Source: Streptomyces smaragdinus
GTDB taxonomy: Bacteria; Actinomycetota; Actinomycetes; Streptomycetales; Streptomycetaceae
Direction of reading: 5' to 3'
NCBI RefSeq assembly: GCF_009604385.1
Contig: NZ_WEGJ01000006.1
Coordinates: 1-64,000 of the forward strand
DNA length: 64,000 nucleotides
Part shown: piece after piece, positions 43,002 through 51,019 of the stretch
How positions within the stretch are numbered: the first letter of the stretch is position 1
How the letters are laid out: every line of letters begins with the position of its first letter
Position numbers and translations under genes: made by a program
The notes under the pieces: generated by a model
Databases searched by the model: none
What the model was told of the DNA's origin: nothing
What the model saw: the letters and a program-made list of their open reading frames with translations, nothing else

Positions 43002-43715
43002 TCAGTCCGCCTGCGGCACGTCGCAGACGCCGTCCTCGCAGGCGGGGGCGGCCTCGTCGGCGGCGACCAGCTGCAGCGGGTTGTCGGCGGCGGCCTGGCG
43101 CAGGGCCTGGGTGAAGACCTCGGCGGGCTGACCGCCGGAGATGCCGTACTTACGGTCGATGACGAAGAACGGCACCGCGCTGATGCCCAGCGCCGCCGCC
43201 TCGGCCTCGTCGGCGCGCACGGCGTCGGCGTAGGCGGTCTCGTCGGCGAGGACCTTGCGGACCTCGTCGGCGTCCAGGCCGGCGGCGGCCGCGGCCTCGA
43301 CCACGGGCTCGTCCTCGCCGATCGGGCGGGCCTCGGCGAAGTTCGCCCGGTAGAAGGCGCCGAGGACCTCGTCCTGCAGGCCCCGCTCCTTGGCCAGGTG
43401 CACCACGCGGTGCAGGTCGAAGGTGCCCGAGCTCAGCCGGTCCGTCCGGTACCCCAGGCCCTCGGCGGCCGCGGCGTCGGCGACCCGGCCCTCCATGGTG
43501 CGGGCCTGCTCAGGGCTCACGCCGTACTTCCCGGCGAGCATCTCGCTCACCGGCTTCCCGCCCGGCGCACGGCGGGCGCCGGCGTCCAGCTCGAAGGAGC
43601 GGTGGACGACCTCGACGCCGGCACGCCCCTCGAAGGCGGCGAGGCCCTTCTCGAACCGGGCCTTGCCGATGTAACACCAGGGACAGACGATGTCGGACCA
43701 GATCTCTACACGCAT
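43002..43715 (-). CDS. DsbA-family oxidoreductase, FrnE-like
   Basis: 237-residue thioredoxin-fold protein, probably cytoplasmic as it has no signal peptide. The redox motif CPWC is at residues 11-14 after MRVEIWSDIV. The cis-Pro region is GISAVPFFVIDRKYGISGGQP. A second Cys pair, ACEDGVC, sits in the C-terminal tail as in FrnE proteins that add a further redox step. Relatives help in polyketide tailoring or oxidative stress tolerance. Confidence 0.88.
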   Translation of the reverse strand: MRVEIWSDIVCPWCYIGKARFEKGLAAFEGRAGVEVVHRSFELDAGARRAPGGKPVSEMLAGKYGVSPEQARTMEGRVADAAAAEGLGYRTDRLSSGTFDLHRVVHLAKERGLQDEVLGAFYRANFAEARPIGEDEPVVEAAAAAGLDADEVRKVLADETAYADAVRADEAEAAALGISAVPFFVIDRKYGISGGQPAEVFTQALRQAAADNPLQLVAADEAAPACEDGVCDVPQAD

Positions 43716-43850
43716 GACTCCGGGAACACGGGTGCTACCCGGGTTATTCCGGACCCGCTCCCCCCGCCCAGGGGGCCGAGCGCTGCCGGGGCGGACGGCG
43801 GGAGGTACCGTGAGCTGCCGCTTCCGTTCCCCCGTCCCCCGCGAGGAGCT

Positions 43851-45152
43851 ATGCCGCCCACCGTTGTCCGGCTGCCCGGTGTCGTCCTGACCGACCACGT
43901 CATCGACGTCCCACTCGACCACGACGATCCCGGCGGGGAGCGCATCCAGGTCCTGGCGCGCGAGGCGGTGGCCGCCGGACGGGAGAAGGACGACCTGCCG
44001 TGGCTGCTGTATCTGCAGGGCGGCCCGGGCTTCGGCGCCGCGCGTCCGCAGGGCACGGACGGCTGGCTGGGCCGGGCGCTCAAGGACTACCGGGTGCTGC
44101 TGCTCGACCAGCGCGGCACCGGGCGCTCCACACCGCTGAACCGACAGACCCTCGCCGCGCTCGGCGGACCCGATGCGCAGGCCGGGTATCTGGCCCGGTT
44201 CCGGGCGGACTCCATCGTGCGCGACGCGGAGTTCATCCGCCGCAAGCTGCTCGGGCCGAGCGGCGGCTGGTCGCTGCTGGGGCAGAGTTTCGGCGGCTTC
44301 TGCACGCTGACGTATCTGTCGTACGCGCCGCAGCATCTGCGCGAGTGCTTCGTCACCGGCGGGCTGCCGGGACTGGCGTCGACCGCCGAGCACGTGTACC
44401 GCGCGGCGTACCCCCGGGTCGCGCTGAAGAACGAGCGGCACTACGCGCGCTATCCGCAGGACCGGGAGACGGCCGCGCGGATCGCCGCTCATCTGCGGGA
44501 GCACGACGTGGCGCTGCCGGACGGACGCCGGCTGACCGTCGAGGCGTTCCAGTCGCTGGGCATCATGCTGGGCTCCGGCAGCGGCTCGCACCAGCTGCAC
44601 TGGCTGCTGGAGGGCGCCTGGGTGCGGGGGGCACGCGGCCCGGAGCTCGCGGACGGCTTCCTCGCCGAGGTCCAGTACAAGCTCGGCTACGCCGGGAACC
44701 CGCTGTACGCCGTGCTGCACGAGGCGATCTACGCCCAGCGCTCGGTGAGCGGGGAGCCGACCGCGTGGGCTGCGCAGCGGGTACGTGCGGAATTCCCGGA
44801 GTTCGACCCCAACGCCGATCAGCTGTACTTCACCGGCGAGATGATCTACCCGTGGATGTTCGACTCCGATCCGGTGCTCAAGCCGCTCCGCCAGGCGGCG
44901 CATCTGCTGGCGGAGCGGATCGACTGGCCCGACCTGTACGACCCGAAGCGGCTGGCCGCCAACCGGGTGCCGGTGTACGCGGCGGTGTACCACGACGACA
45001 TGTACGTGGACCGGCAGGACTCCCTGGCCACGGCGGACGCGGTCCCGGGCGTGCGGACCTGGGTGACGAACGAGTGGGAGCACGACGCGCTGCGGGTCAG
45101 CCAGGGCGCGGTGCTGGACCGGCTGATCGGGATGAGCCGGGGGGAGATCTAG
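43851..45152 (+). CDS. Alpha/beta hydrolase, proline iminopeptidase-like
   Basis: 433-residue hydrolase of peptidase family S33. The oxyanion segment LLYLQGGPGFGAARP, LLLDQRGTGRSTPL and nucleophile Ser in LLGQSFGGFCTL match proline iminopeptidases; the Asp is probably in VPVYAAVYHDDMYVD and the His in NEWEHDALR. No signal peptide is seen. ATG at 43851 with GCGAGGAGC upstream. Confidence 0.88.
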   Translation: MPPTVVRLPGVVLTDHVIDVPLDHDDPGGERIQVLAREAVAAGREKDDLPWLLYLQGGPGFGAARPQGTDGWLGRALKDYRVLLLDQRGTGRSTPLNRQTLAALGGPDAQAGYLARFRADSIVRDAEFIRRKLLGPSGGWSLLGQSFGGFCTLTYLSYAPQHLRECFVTGGLPGLASTAEHVYRAAYPRVALKNERHYARYPQDRETAARIAAHLREHDVALPDGRRLTVEAFQSLGIMLGSGSGSHQLHWLLEGAWVRGARGPELADGFLAEVQYKLGYAGNPLYAVLHEAIYAQRSVSGEPTAWAAQRVRAEFPEFDPNADQLYFTGEMIYPWMFDSDPVLKPLRQAAHLLAERIDWPDLYDPKRLAANRVPVYAAVYHDDMYVDRQDSLATADAVPGVRTWVTNEWEHDALRVSQGAVLDRLIGMSRGEI

Positions 45153-45172
45153 CGGCGCCGGGTGGCGCTGAA

Positions 45173-45850
45173 TCAACGACGCCTGGCGGCACTCCGGGGC
45201 GGGGTTATCCGGACCCGCTGCTCGGCCGGGGCGCTCTCCAGGTCGTGGAGCTGCGCCAGCACCGTGCCGCGCAGCTCGTCGTAGTCCTGGAACGAGTGGT
45301 CCCGGAAGAGCGTGTAGCCCGACCACATCAGGTTCGCGCACACCCGCGCCGGCACCCGCCCGGTGCGGGCGCCCATGCCGACCAGCGCCACCGAGCGGAT
45401 GCTGCCCGGCGCGGTCCGGTTCTGCCGGTGGATGGCCTGGAACGCGGCGGCGCAGGCCAGGGCCACGTTCAGCGTCTCCGAGACGTTCTGCGAGGACTGC
45501 TCCATCGTCGGCGTCGAGATCAGGAACCGCGGCACGGTCGCCCCGGAGGACACGCACACCGCGCTGCCCACCGGCAGTGATCCGGCGAACCGGTCCCGTA
45601 TCGCCTTCTGCACGCGCAGCTGGATGCCGGCCCCGAGATGCCGCTTGATCACCGCGTCCACGCCGCCGTCCATCCGCCCCCTGGCGTTGGTCGGGCTGAC
45701 CCAGGCGTCCACGTCGACGTCGAGGATCGAACCCTTGCGGATCTCGATCTCCGGATCGTCCGCGAACGCCGCCCGCCACGACTGGACCACCGCGGGCGTG
45801 ACGTCGGTCAGCACCACCCTGAGCGGTGTCTGGGCACGGTCTTCGGTCAT
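45173..45850 (-). CDS. Macro-domain protein (ADP-ribose binding or hydrolysing)
   Basis: 225-residue macro domain with little added. The N-terminal acidic ligand loop and the SPTNARGRMDGGVDAVIKRHLG segment (near residues 52-73) correspond to the NAAN...GGGV adenosine-ribose pocket; VALVGMGARTGRVPARVCANLM (near 153) is the phosphate-binding GxGxG loop. Such domains read or remove ADP-ribose from proteins or DNA. It is divergent from the UDG-ART gene with 174 bases between starts, suggesting it reverses or guards that enzyme. Confidence 0.85.
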   Translation of the reverse strand: MTEDRAQTPLRVVLTDVTPAVVQSWRAAFADDPEIEIRKGSILDVDVDAWVSPTNARGRMDGGVDAVIKRHLGAGIQLRVQKAIRDRFAGSLPVGSAVCVSSGATVPRFLISTPTMEQSSQNVSETLNVALACAAAFQAIHRQNRTAPGSIRSVALVGMGARTGRVPARVCANLMWSGYTLFRDHSFQDYDELRGTVLAQLHDLESAPAEQRVRITPPRSAARRR

Positions 45851-45903
45851 GGCTCACTCCGATCGGCGACGGTCACTCGACTTGCTCACGACGTTACCCG
45901 GAG

Positions 45904-45946
45904 CCACTGACAACGCCCCGGACCGATCACCGGGGGCTGTCAGTGG
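45904..45946. promoter_or_regulatory. Large palindrome in the shared macro/UDG-ART promoter region
   Basis: Outer 9-base perfect arms (CCACTGACA at 45904-45912, TGTCAGTGG at 45938-45946) with inner GCCCCGG/CCGGGG pairing and an 8-base centre. It lies 54 bases upstream of the macro gene start and 78 bases upstream of the fusion gene. It may be an operator or an RNA hairpin controlling one or both genes. Confidence 0.5.
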
Positions 45947-46024
45947 GTCGCCCTATTGTCGGGATCACTTCGGCCCAGGGCCGCCAAAAGCCCGTACGCC
46001 CCGACCTCTTGGAGTCCGTACGCC

Positions 46025-47638
46025 ATGAGTGACACCACCGCCTCCACCACGCCCGGCCCCGACGACCCGCTGGCTCTGGCGGAGTTGTTCCAGGGCGGGG
46101 GCGAGCCGTGGCTGCCGCTGCTGAAGCCGGTGATCGAGGCGCAGCCGGACGCGGCGTCGTTCATCGGTCCGGGCCGCGGGGCGGAGGTCGTGCCGGTGCG
46201 CGAGCTGACGTTCCAGGCGCTCAAGCCGCACGCGCCGCACGAGTGGAAGGTCGTGGTGTTCGGGCAGAACCCGTATCCGCGGCCGGAGAGCGCCACCGGC
46301 ATCGCGATGTTCGACAACACCTTCCACGACTGGAAGGACAGCCGCTTCGGCCGGGTCGTGAGCATCCGCTGCATCATCAAGGCGGCGGCCATGTGGAAGT
46401 ACGGCATACCGAAGAAGACCCCGGTCGCCGACATCCGCAAGCTGCTGGCGGAGCGGGAGACCGTGCAGCCGCCGGAGTGGTTCCAGGCGATGCTCACCCA
46501 GGGGGTGCTGCTGCTCAACTCGGCGCTGACGGCCCACAGTGACGGGAGCGTCGGCCCCGACCGGCACACCCGGTTCTGGCGGCCGGTCGCCGAGCGGATC
46601 GCCGAGGAGATCCTGAGGGCCAAGCAGAACGCCCCCGAGGAGCACCGCGGGGTGGTCTTCGCCTGGTGGGGCGCGCACGCGCGGAGCCTGAAGCGCGTCG
46701 TCACGAAGCTCCAGGCGAAGTACCCGGACGTCGAGGTCCGGCACATCGACCACGCCAACCCGGCCGCGCAGGGCGACATCTTCTGCGACAACGACCACTT
46801 CACGACGGTGAACGACGCCCTGGCTTCGCTGGGCGCCGACCCGGTCGACTGGCTGCCGAGCACGGGGTGGAACGACGGCGCGGGGACGGTCGGCGGCGAC
46901 GGTGTCGCCGACCGGATGGGGGCGTTCATCGCGTCCACCATGGAGCTGCACCAGATGTATCTGGACCGGCTCTCGAGCGTGAAGGACGAGGGTCTCGCGC
47001 TGCCCGCGATCACGGGCGTGTTCGACACCCCGCTGATGGACTTCCGCGACGCGGTGTCTCCGGTGGCGGATCTGCTGAAGGGGCTGCGCGGATACGTCGA
47101 CCGGTCGTACGAGTTCGGCAGGGAGCGGGTGGACGGGGCCGCCGGCGGGCTGCCCGCCGACGCGATAGCCGCCCTGTATCTCTACACCTGCGAGTCGGCG
47201 TTCTACCGGGAGATCAACCGGGTGCTGCGGGACCCGGACCGCTCGCGGCTGGTGCCGTATCTGCCGTATCTGCGGCTGCTGTTCTCGGCGGTGTCGCAGC
47301 TCCCGGCGCGTACGGCGCCGCTGTGGCGCGGTGTGGCGCTGGATCTGCGGGCGCAGTATCCGCTGGGGAAGACGGTGACGTGGTGGGGTGTCTCCTCGTG
47401 CACGTCGCAGCCGGCGGTGGCCCGCAACTTCCTCGGCGGGCGCGGCAGGCGGACGCTGTTCGAGGTGACGCCCGCCCGTGCGGTGGGGATCCGTGCCTTC
47501 TCGGCGTTCACCGGCGAGGAGGAGTTCATCCTGCTGCCGGGCACGCAGCTGAAGGTCACGGAGGTCACCTCCGAGCGGGGCGGGCTGTGCACCGTGAAGC
47601 TGGCGGAGCTGGCGGAGGCCCCGCCGCTGGCGTCCTGA
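46025..47638 (+). CDS. UDG-like domain fused to an R-S-ExE ADP-ribosyltransferase
   Basis: 537-residue, probably cytoplasmic protein with two domains. Residues about 60-280 align along their length with family-1 uracil-DNA glycosylase: GQNPYP (80-85), GVLLLNSALTAH (160-171), GVVFAWWGAHA (209-219), RHIDHANP (239-246), NDHFTTVNDALASLGADPVDWL. The catalytic Asp of GQDPYH is Asn82 and the Leu-bearing HPSPLS loop is altered, so excision is doubtful while DNA or uracil binding may remain. Residues about 380-525 are an ADP-ribosyltransferase: Arg435 in LWRG, VSSCTS (456-461) and the catalytic E498-E-E500 in GEEEFILLPG. Divergent macro-domain gene. Confidence 0.88.
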   Translation: MSDTTASTTPGPDDPLALAELFQGGGEPWLPLLKPVIEAQPDAASFIGPGRGAEVVPVRELTFQALKPHAPHEWKVVVFGQNPYPRPESATGIAMFDNTFHDWKDSRFGRVVSIRCIIKAAAMWKYGIPKKTPVADIRKLLAERETVQPPEWFQAMLTQGVLLLNSALTAHSDGSVGPDRHTRFWRPVAERIAEEILRAKQNAPEEHRGVVFAWWGAHARSLKRVVTKLQAKYPDVEVRHIDHANPAAQGDIFCDNDHFTTVNDALASLGADPVDWLPSTGWNDGAGTVGGDGVADRMGAFIASTMELHQMYLDRLSSVKDEGLALPAITGVFDTPLMDFRDAVSPVADLLKGLRGYVDRSYEFGRERVDGAAGGLPADAIAALYLYTCESAFYREINRVLRDPDRSRLVPYLPYLRLLFSAVSQLPARTAPLWRGVALDLRAQYPLGKTVTWWGVSSCTSQPAVARNFLGGRGRRTLFEVTPARAVGIRAFSAFTGEEEFILLPGTQLKVTEVTSERGGLCTVKLAELAEAPPLAS

Positions 47639-47644
47639 CGTGTC

Positions 47645-48208
47645 CTACGAGCCGTCCCCCGACGGCGATCCGCAGCGCAGGTGCCACTGCCCGTCCCGGG
47701 CGGTAAGCACGGTCGCCGACAGGGGGGCGGCGTCGAGCAGCCAGAAGCTCCGCGCGGGCAGGGACAGGGCGGACACCACCGCCGCGCGGACGAGGGCCTG
47801 GTCCGTCACTGCGACGGTGTGCCCGGCGGGGACGGTGTCCAGCCAGCGGCCGGTCCGGGCGAGCAGCCCGGTCAGCGACTCGCCGCCGTGCGGGGCGGCG
47901 TCGGGGTCGGTCAGCCAGGCCTCGAGGTCGCCGGGACACTCGGCGGCGAGGTCGGCGCGCGTGCGGCCGCGCCACTCCCCCAGGTCCCAGCCGGCGAGCT
48001 CCGCGACGGCCGTCCCGGGCACGCCCAGGGCCTCGGCCGTCTCGCGGCACCGTACTTCCGGCCCGCACCACGTCCGGTCGGCGCGCGGCGCCCCGGCCTC
48101 CCCGGCGGCCTTGCGGCCGGCCTCGTCGAGCGGCCCGTCCGCGCCGAGTACGGCGGACGGCGCCTCCCAGCTCGTCGCCGGCGTCACCAGCGTCACCTGT
48201 GCTGTCAC
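47645..48208 (-). CDS. Histidine phosphatase-family protein, catalytic residues lost
   Basis: 187-residue protein with the phosphoglycerate-mutase fold order (VRCRETAEALG, WDLGEWRGRTRADL, HGGESLTGLLARTGRWLD). The essential RHG of the family's LVRHG start is replaced by VTPAT, and the second catalytic His (usually SHG) by VTDQAL. It is therefore probably a pseudoenzyme or a divergent binder. It ends 6 bases from the UDG-ART stop, convergently. Confidence 0.72.
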   Translation of the reverse strand: MTAQVTLVTPATSWEAPSAVLGADGPLDEAGRKAAGEAGAPRADRTWCGPEVRCRETAEALGVPGTAVAELAGWDLGEWRGRTRADLAAECPGDLEAWLTDPDAAPHGGESLTGLLARTGRWLDTVPAGHTVAVTDQALVRAAVVSALSLPARSFWLLDAAPLSATVLTARDGQWHLRCGSPSGDGS

Positions 48209-48330
48209 GGCCGGTCACGCTATCGCGCCCCGTACAGCCGGCTCCGGGGTGCCCCGTAACCGCCGTTAACGTGGCGTCTTTGGCCGGACGGGCTGCCGTT
48301 CGTACCGCCTGCGGCGCCCGTCAGGTCCCG

Positions 48331-49407
48331 TCAGGTGCGGGTCATCGTGCGGCAGACCTCGTCGCCGCCCTTGATCTCCCGGCCGCGGTCGTACGGGTCG
48401 ACCCGCTCCGGCGACTTCTCCGCGTCGCCCGCCGGCTCCTCCCCGGGGAAGCCGGGGACGAGCCAGCCGCCGGTGAAGCCGCAGCCGCCGTTCGCGCGCT
48501 CGCCGCTCCAGTTCCGGATCCACAGGGTGCCCGGTGTGACCTTCACCCGGGCCGGATCGGCCACGACGGTCTCCAGGACGCGGCGGACGATCACGCGGGA
48601 GACCTCGGTGCCGGCCGGGGCCTTGTGCACGGGGTAGACGAAGGTGTAGTCCGCCCGGACCAGGACCGACTCGTGGTCGCCCTCCCGGAAGCTCATCGTC
48701 CCCCTGACCTTGACCACGTCTCCGACGAGCCGGAACTTCGCCGGGTCGAAGCGGGGGAAGTAGTCGGCGGGGTCGTCCTTCTCGCTCGGCGACCTCAGGG
48801 AGCGCTTCATTTTCCCGACGATGTCCGTGGCCTTCGGGTCGATCAGGGCGAGGGCCGCGTCCGGCCGTCCACCCTCGAGCACGGACGGATCGAGGCTCGC
48901 GGCGACGAGGAGGTCGCGCGTCCTGCGCAGGGCGAAGTCCACCTGCTGCACGCTCATCCGCCCGACGGGACGCGCCTTCGGCAGCACGATCCCGGCGGCC
49001 CCGTCCGCGTAGTCCTCCGCCGGTGATCCGCTGAACGGCCGGGCGAGGGTGGGGGTGTCGGGCAGGGGCTCGGCCCGCACCGGTACGGAGGGGGCAGGTA
49101 TGCCGGTGTCCGTGTCGCCGCCGGAGCCCGGCAGTCCGAGCCGCCCGGTCAGCGCGGCGGCCGCCACGGCCCCGCCGGCCACCAGCAGCGCGGTCACGAG
49201 CAGCAGCCGGCGACGGATGCGCGACCTGCGTTTCCGCTCCCGCAGCGCCTGCAGCTCGTCCCCATGCCGCAGCCGCTCGGTGACCATCCGGGCCCGGGCG
49301 GACGGCTCCTTGGGCGCGTCGACGGCCGAACCGTCCGTCAGTCCCCGCTGGAATCGCTCCCACTCCTCGTCGGAGACGAAAGCGCCCTCTTCCCGGCCCG
49401 TGGCCAT
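48331..49407 (-). CDS. Single-pass membrane protein, conserved hypothetical
   Basis: 358-residue protein: a cytoplasmic N-terminal region rich in Arg (residues 1-68), one helix (LLLVTALLVAGGAVAAAALTG, about 69-89) and an outside domain. Two Cys near the end (GGCGFTGG, EVCRTM) may form a disulphide. No catalytic motif is recognised. It has the layout of streptomycete surface-stress proteins of unknown role. ATG at 49407 begins the normal protein; coding bias is absent beyond. Confidence 0.65.
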   Translation of the reverse strand: MATGREEGAFVSDEEWERFQRGLTDGSAVDAPKEPSARARMVTERLRHGDELQALRERKRRSRIRRRLLLVTALLVAGGAVAAAALTGRLGLPGSGGDTDTGIPAPSVPVRAEPLPDTPTLARPFSGSPAEDYADGAAGIVLPKARPVGRMSVQQVDFALRRTRDLLVAASLDPSVLEGGRPDAALALIDPKATDIVGKMKRSLRSPSEKDDPADYFPRFDPAKFRLVGDVVKVRGTMSFREGDHESVLVRADYTFVYPVHKAPAGTEVSRVIVRRVLETVVADPARVKVTPGTLWIRNWSGERANGGCGFTGGWLVPGFPGEEPAGDAEKSPERVDPYDRGREIKGGDEVCRTMTRT

Positions 49408-49472
49408 TCGAAACCCCACTCCACCGCTGGTTGATCGCTGAGCGAAGGAGCATATCCGCCGCCTCCGGCAGG

Positions 49473-50273
49473 TCAGGGCCAGGGGCAGGCCTGCCGCCAC
49501 GCTCCCAGAGCCGGACGTTTGCGCATGGAACTCAGCTCCAGCCGACGGCTGCCCGGGCAGAACCGGGCGGGAGGCAGTTCGTACTCGACGTGGAAGACGG
49601 CCTTCCCCGCGCGCGTGAACGCACGCAGGGCGTCGCACTCGCGGTGCTCGGCGCACTGCTCGTTCACCGCGAAATCGACGTCCCCCAGCAGCTCCGGGAT
49701 CTGCTCGAGGTCGTTCTTCAGCCCCACCGCCAGGCCCCGTTCGTGGGCGAGCGAGGCCAGCATGCGGTTGTACGCGAGCTGGTCGGCGGCCGTCAGCGGG
49801 AAGCCGGTGTCGTTCGTGTAACCGTCCATGAGATCCGGCTCGACCGCGTCGAAGCCCTTCTTCGCGCACATGTCGAAGCGCGCCGCCATCAGCGGACGCA
49901 GGGCACCGCGGCGGCGGATGTCCAGCCAGCGCTCGCCCGGCCAGCCGTTGCCCCGGCCCAACAGGTCACGGGGGAACGCCGCCGCGTCGGGGCGGAAGTC
50001 CTCCCACGCGCCGGCGTTGACATAGCAGACGACCTTGCGTCCGGCGGCGTGGAGCGTACGGACCAGCGCGGCGTCGTTCTCGAAGCCGTCGACGTCGTAC
50101 ACCGGGACGTCCACGGAGGTGTCGACCCGGCCGCTGAGCTGCCACTGCCACGCCTGCCCCGGCCGGGGGCGCCAGTACGACGGCGGGGCGTCGTCGGCGG
50201 GCGGGGCCGCGCATCCCGCGAGGAGCAGGAGCGCGGCGAGCAGCAGCCGCCTCACCCGGGCGCCGACTGCCAC
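49473..50273 (-). CDS. GH114 lipoprotein (endo-alpha-1,4-galactosaminidase-like)
   Basis: 266-residue lipoprotein with lipobox LAGC (Cys21). The GH114 TIM-barrel landmarks are complete: VVCYVNAGAWEDFRP, GFDAVEPDLMDGYTND (acidic active-site strand), GLKNDLEQIPEL and FAVNEQCAEHREC (Glu). Fungal Ega3, of the same family, cuts alpha-1,4-galactosamine in galactosaminogalactan. Last gene of the eight-gene polysaccharide operon; its start overlaps the previous gene by 22 bases. A GTG six codons later is an alternative start. Confidence 0.86.
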   Translation of the reverse strand: MAVGARVRRLLLAALLLLAGCAAPPADDAPPSYWRPRPGQAWQWQLSGRVDTSVDVPVYDVDGFENDAALVRTLHAAGRKVVCYVNAGAWEDFRPDAAAFPRDLLGRGNGWPGERWLDIRRRGALRPLMAARFDMCAKKGFDAVEPDLMDGYTNDTGFPLTAADQLAYNRMLASLAHERGLAVGLKNDLEQIPELLGDVDFAVNEQCAEHRECDALRAFTRAGKAVFHVEYELPPARFCPGSRRLELSSMRKRPALGAWRQACPWP

Positions 50274-51019
50274 GGGTTCACCCCCGTCGCGGACACCGCC
50301 CAGTGCACCCCGGCGCCACGCTGACGCGCCAGCCGGGCGACGAGGTCACGCAGGCCGTCCGGGACGCCGTGCACCAGATGGCAGAAGCGCTCCGCCCGGT
50401 GCCGGCGGGTCCAGGACGGCACCGCCAGCCGGGTGTACGTCTGCCACGGCCCCTCGAACGTCACCAGCACGTCCGCCGCCCGCGCGTAGTCGGGGTCGGG
50501 GTGCACACCGGGGTTGAGCACCACGGTGCGCGCGCCCTCGCCGCGCGCCGCCCGCACCGCCGCGCGTGCCCCCGGCAGCCGGTCGGCGCCGGACGTGGCA
50601 CGGTCGAGGAAGGCGCCCTCGGCCCCGTACCACTCCCGGTGCCTGCGCACGTCCCGGCCCACCTCCGCGGCAGTCCGCCCGCCGTACGCCAGATCGACGT
50701 ACCCCAGCACCCGCACGCCCGCCCGCCGCAGCGAACCGACGGCCGCCGGGTAGCCGGCGTCCGGTGCGTCCCCCGGCCCGTCGGCGGCGTTCAGTACGAC
50801 GCCGTACAGCAGCGGCGCCGCGTCCACCAGCCGGCGCCACGCCCCCGGGTCCACCGCCGGATGCACGTACAGCGGCACCAGCAGCGATCCCGGCGCGGGC
50901 CCGACCCCGGCGAGCGGGCGCCGTCCGCCGGGCGCGGGCACCCGGGCGGGACGCGGCGCCGGCTCGGGGCGGGACCGCGCGGGGAAGGCGTCGAGGGAGG
51001 GGACGCGGGGGCGCTTCAT
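50252..51019 (-). CDS. Spherulin-4/GH135-like (Sph3-type) protein
   Basis: 255-residue protein with a disordered Pro/Arg-rich start and a TIM-barrel domain: LLVPLYVHPAVDPGAW, LYGVVLNAADGPG, RVLGYVDLAYGGR, GAFLDRATSG, VVLNPGVHPDPDY and VLVTFEGPWQTY. This order is that of spherulation-specific family 4, to which the fungal glycoside hydrolase Sph3 belongs. Sph3's acidic pair is Asp-Glu; here it reads Asp-Arg (FLDR), while the later Glu in TFEG is kept, so activity is uncertain. It overlaps the SDR gene by ATGA. No clear signal peptide. Confidence 0.8.
   Translation of the reverse strand: MKRPRVPSLDAFPARSRPEPAPRPARVPAPGGRRPLAGVGPAPGSLLVPLYVHPAVDPGAWRRLVDAAPLLYGVVLNAADGPGDAPDAGYPAAVGSLRRAGVRVLGYVDLAYGGRTAAEVGRDVRRHREWYGAEGAFLDRATSGADRLPGARAAVRAARGEGARTVVLNPGVHPDPDYARAADVLVTFEGPWQTYTRLAVPSWTRRHRAERFCHLVHGVPDGLRDLVARLARQRGAGVHWAVSATGVNPWQSAPG

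Noticed and set aside
45173..47638. Calling the pair a DarTG system
   Set aside because: DarT has its own fold details and motif set and is usually upstream in an operon with DarG; here the ART is of the R-S-ExE ecto-ART type, fused to a UDG-like domain and divergent to the macro gene. The similarity is one of logic only.
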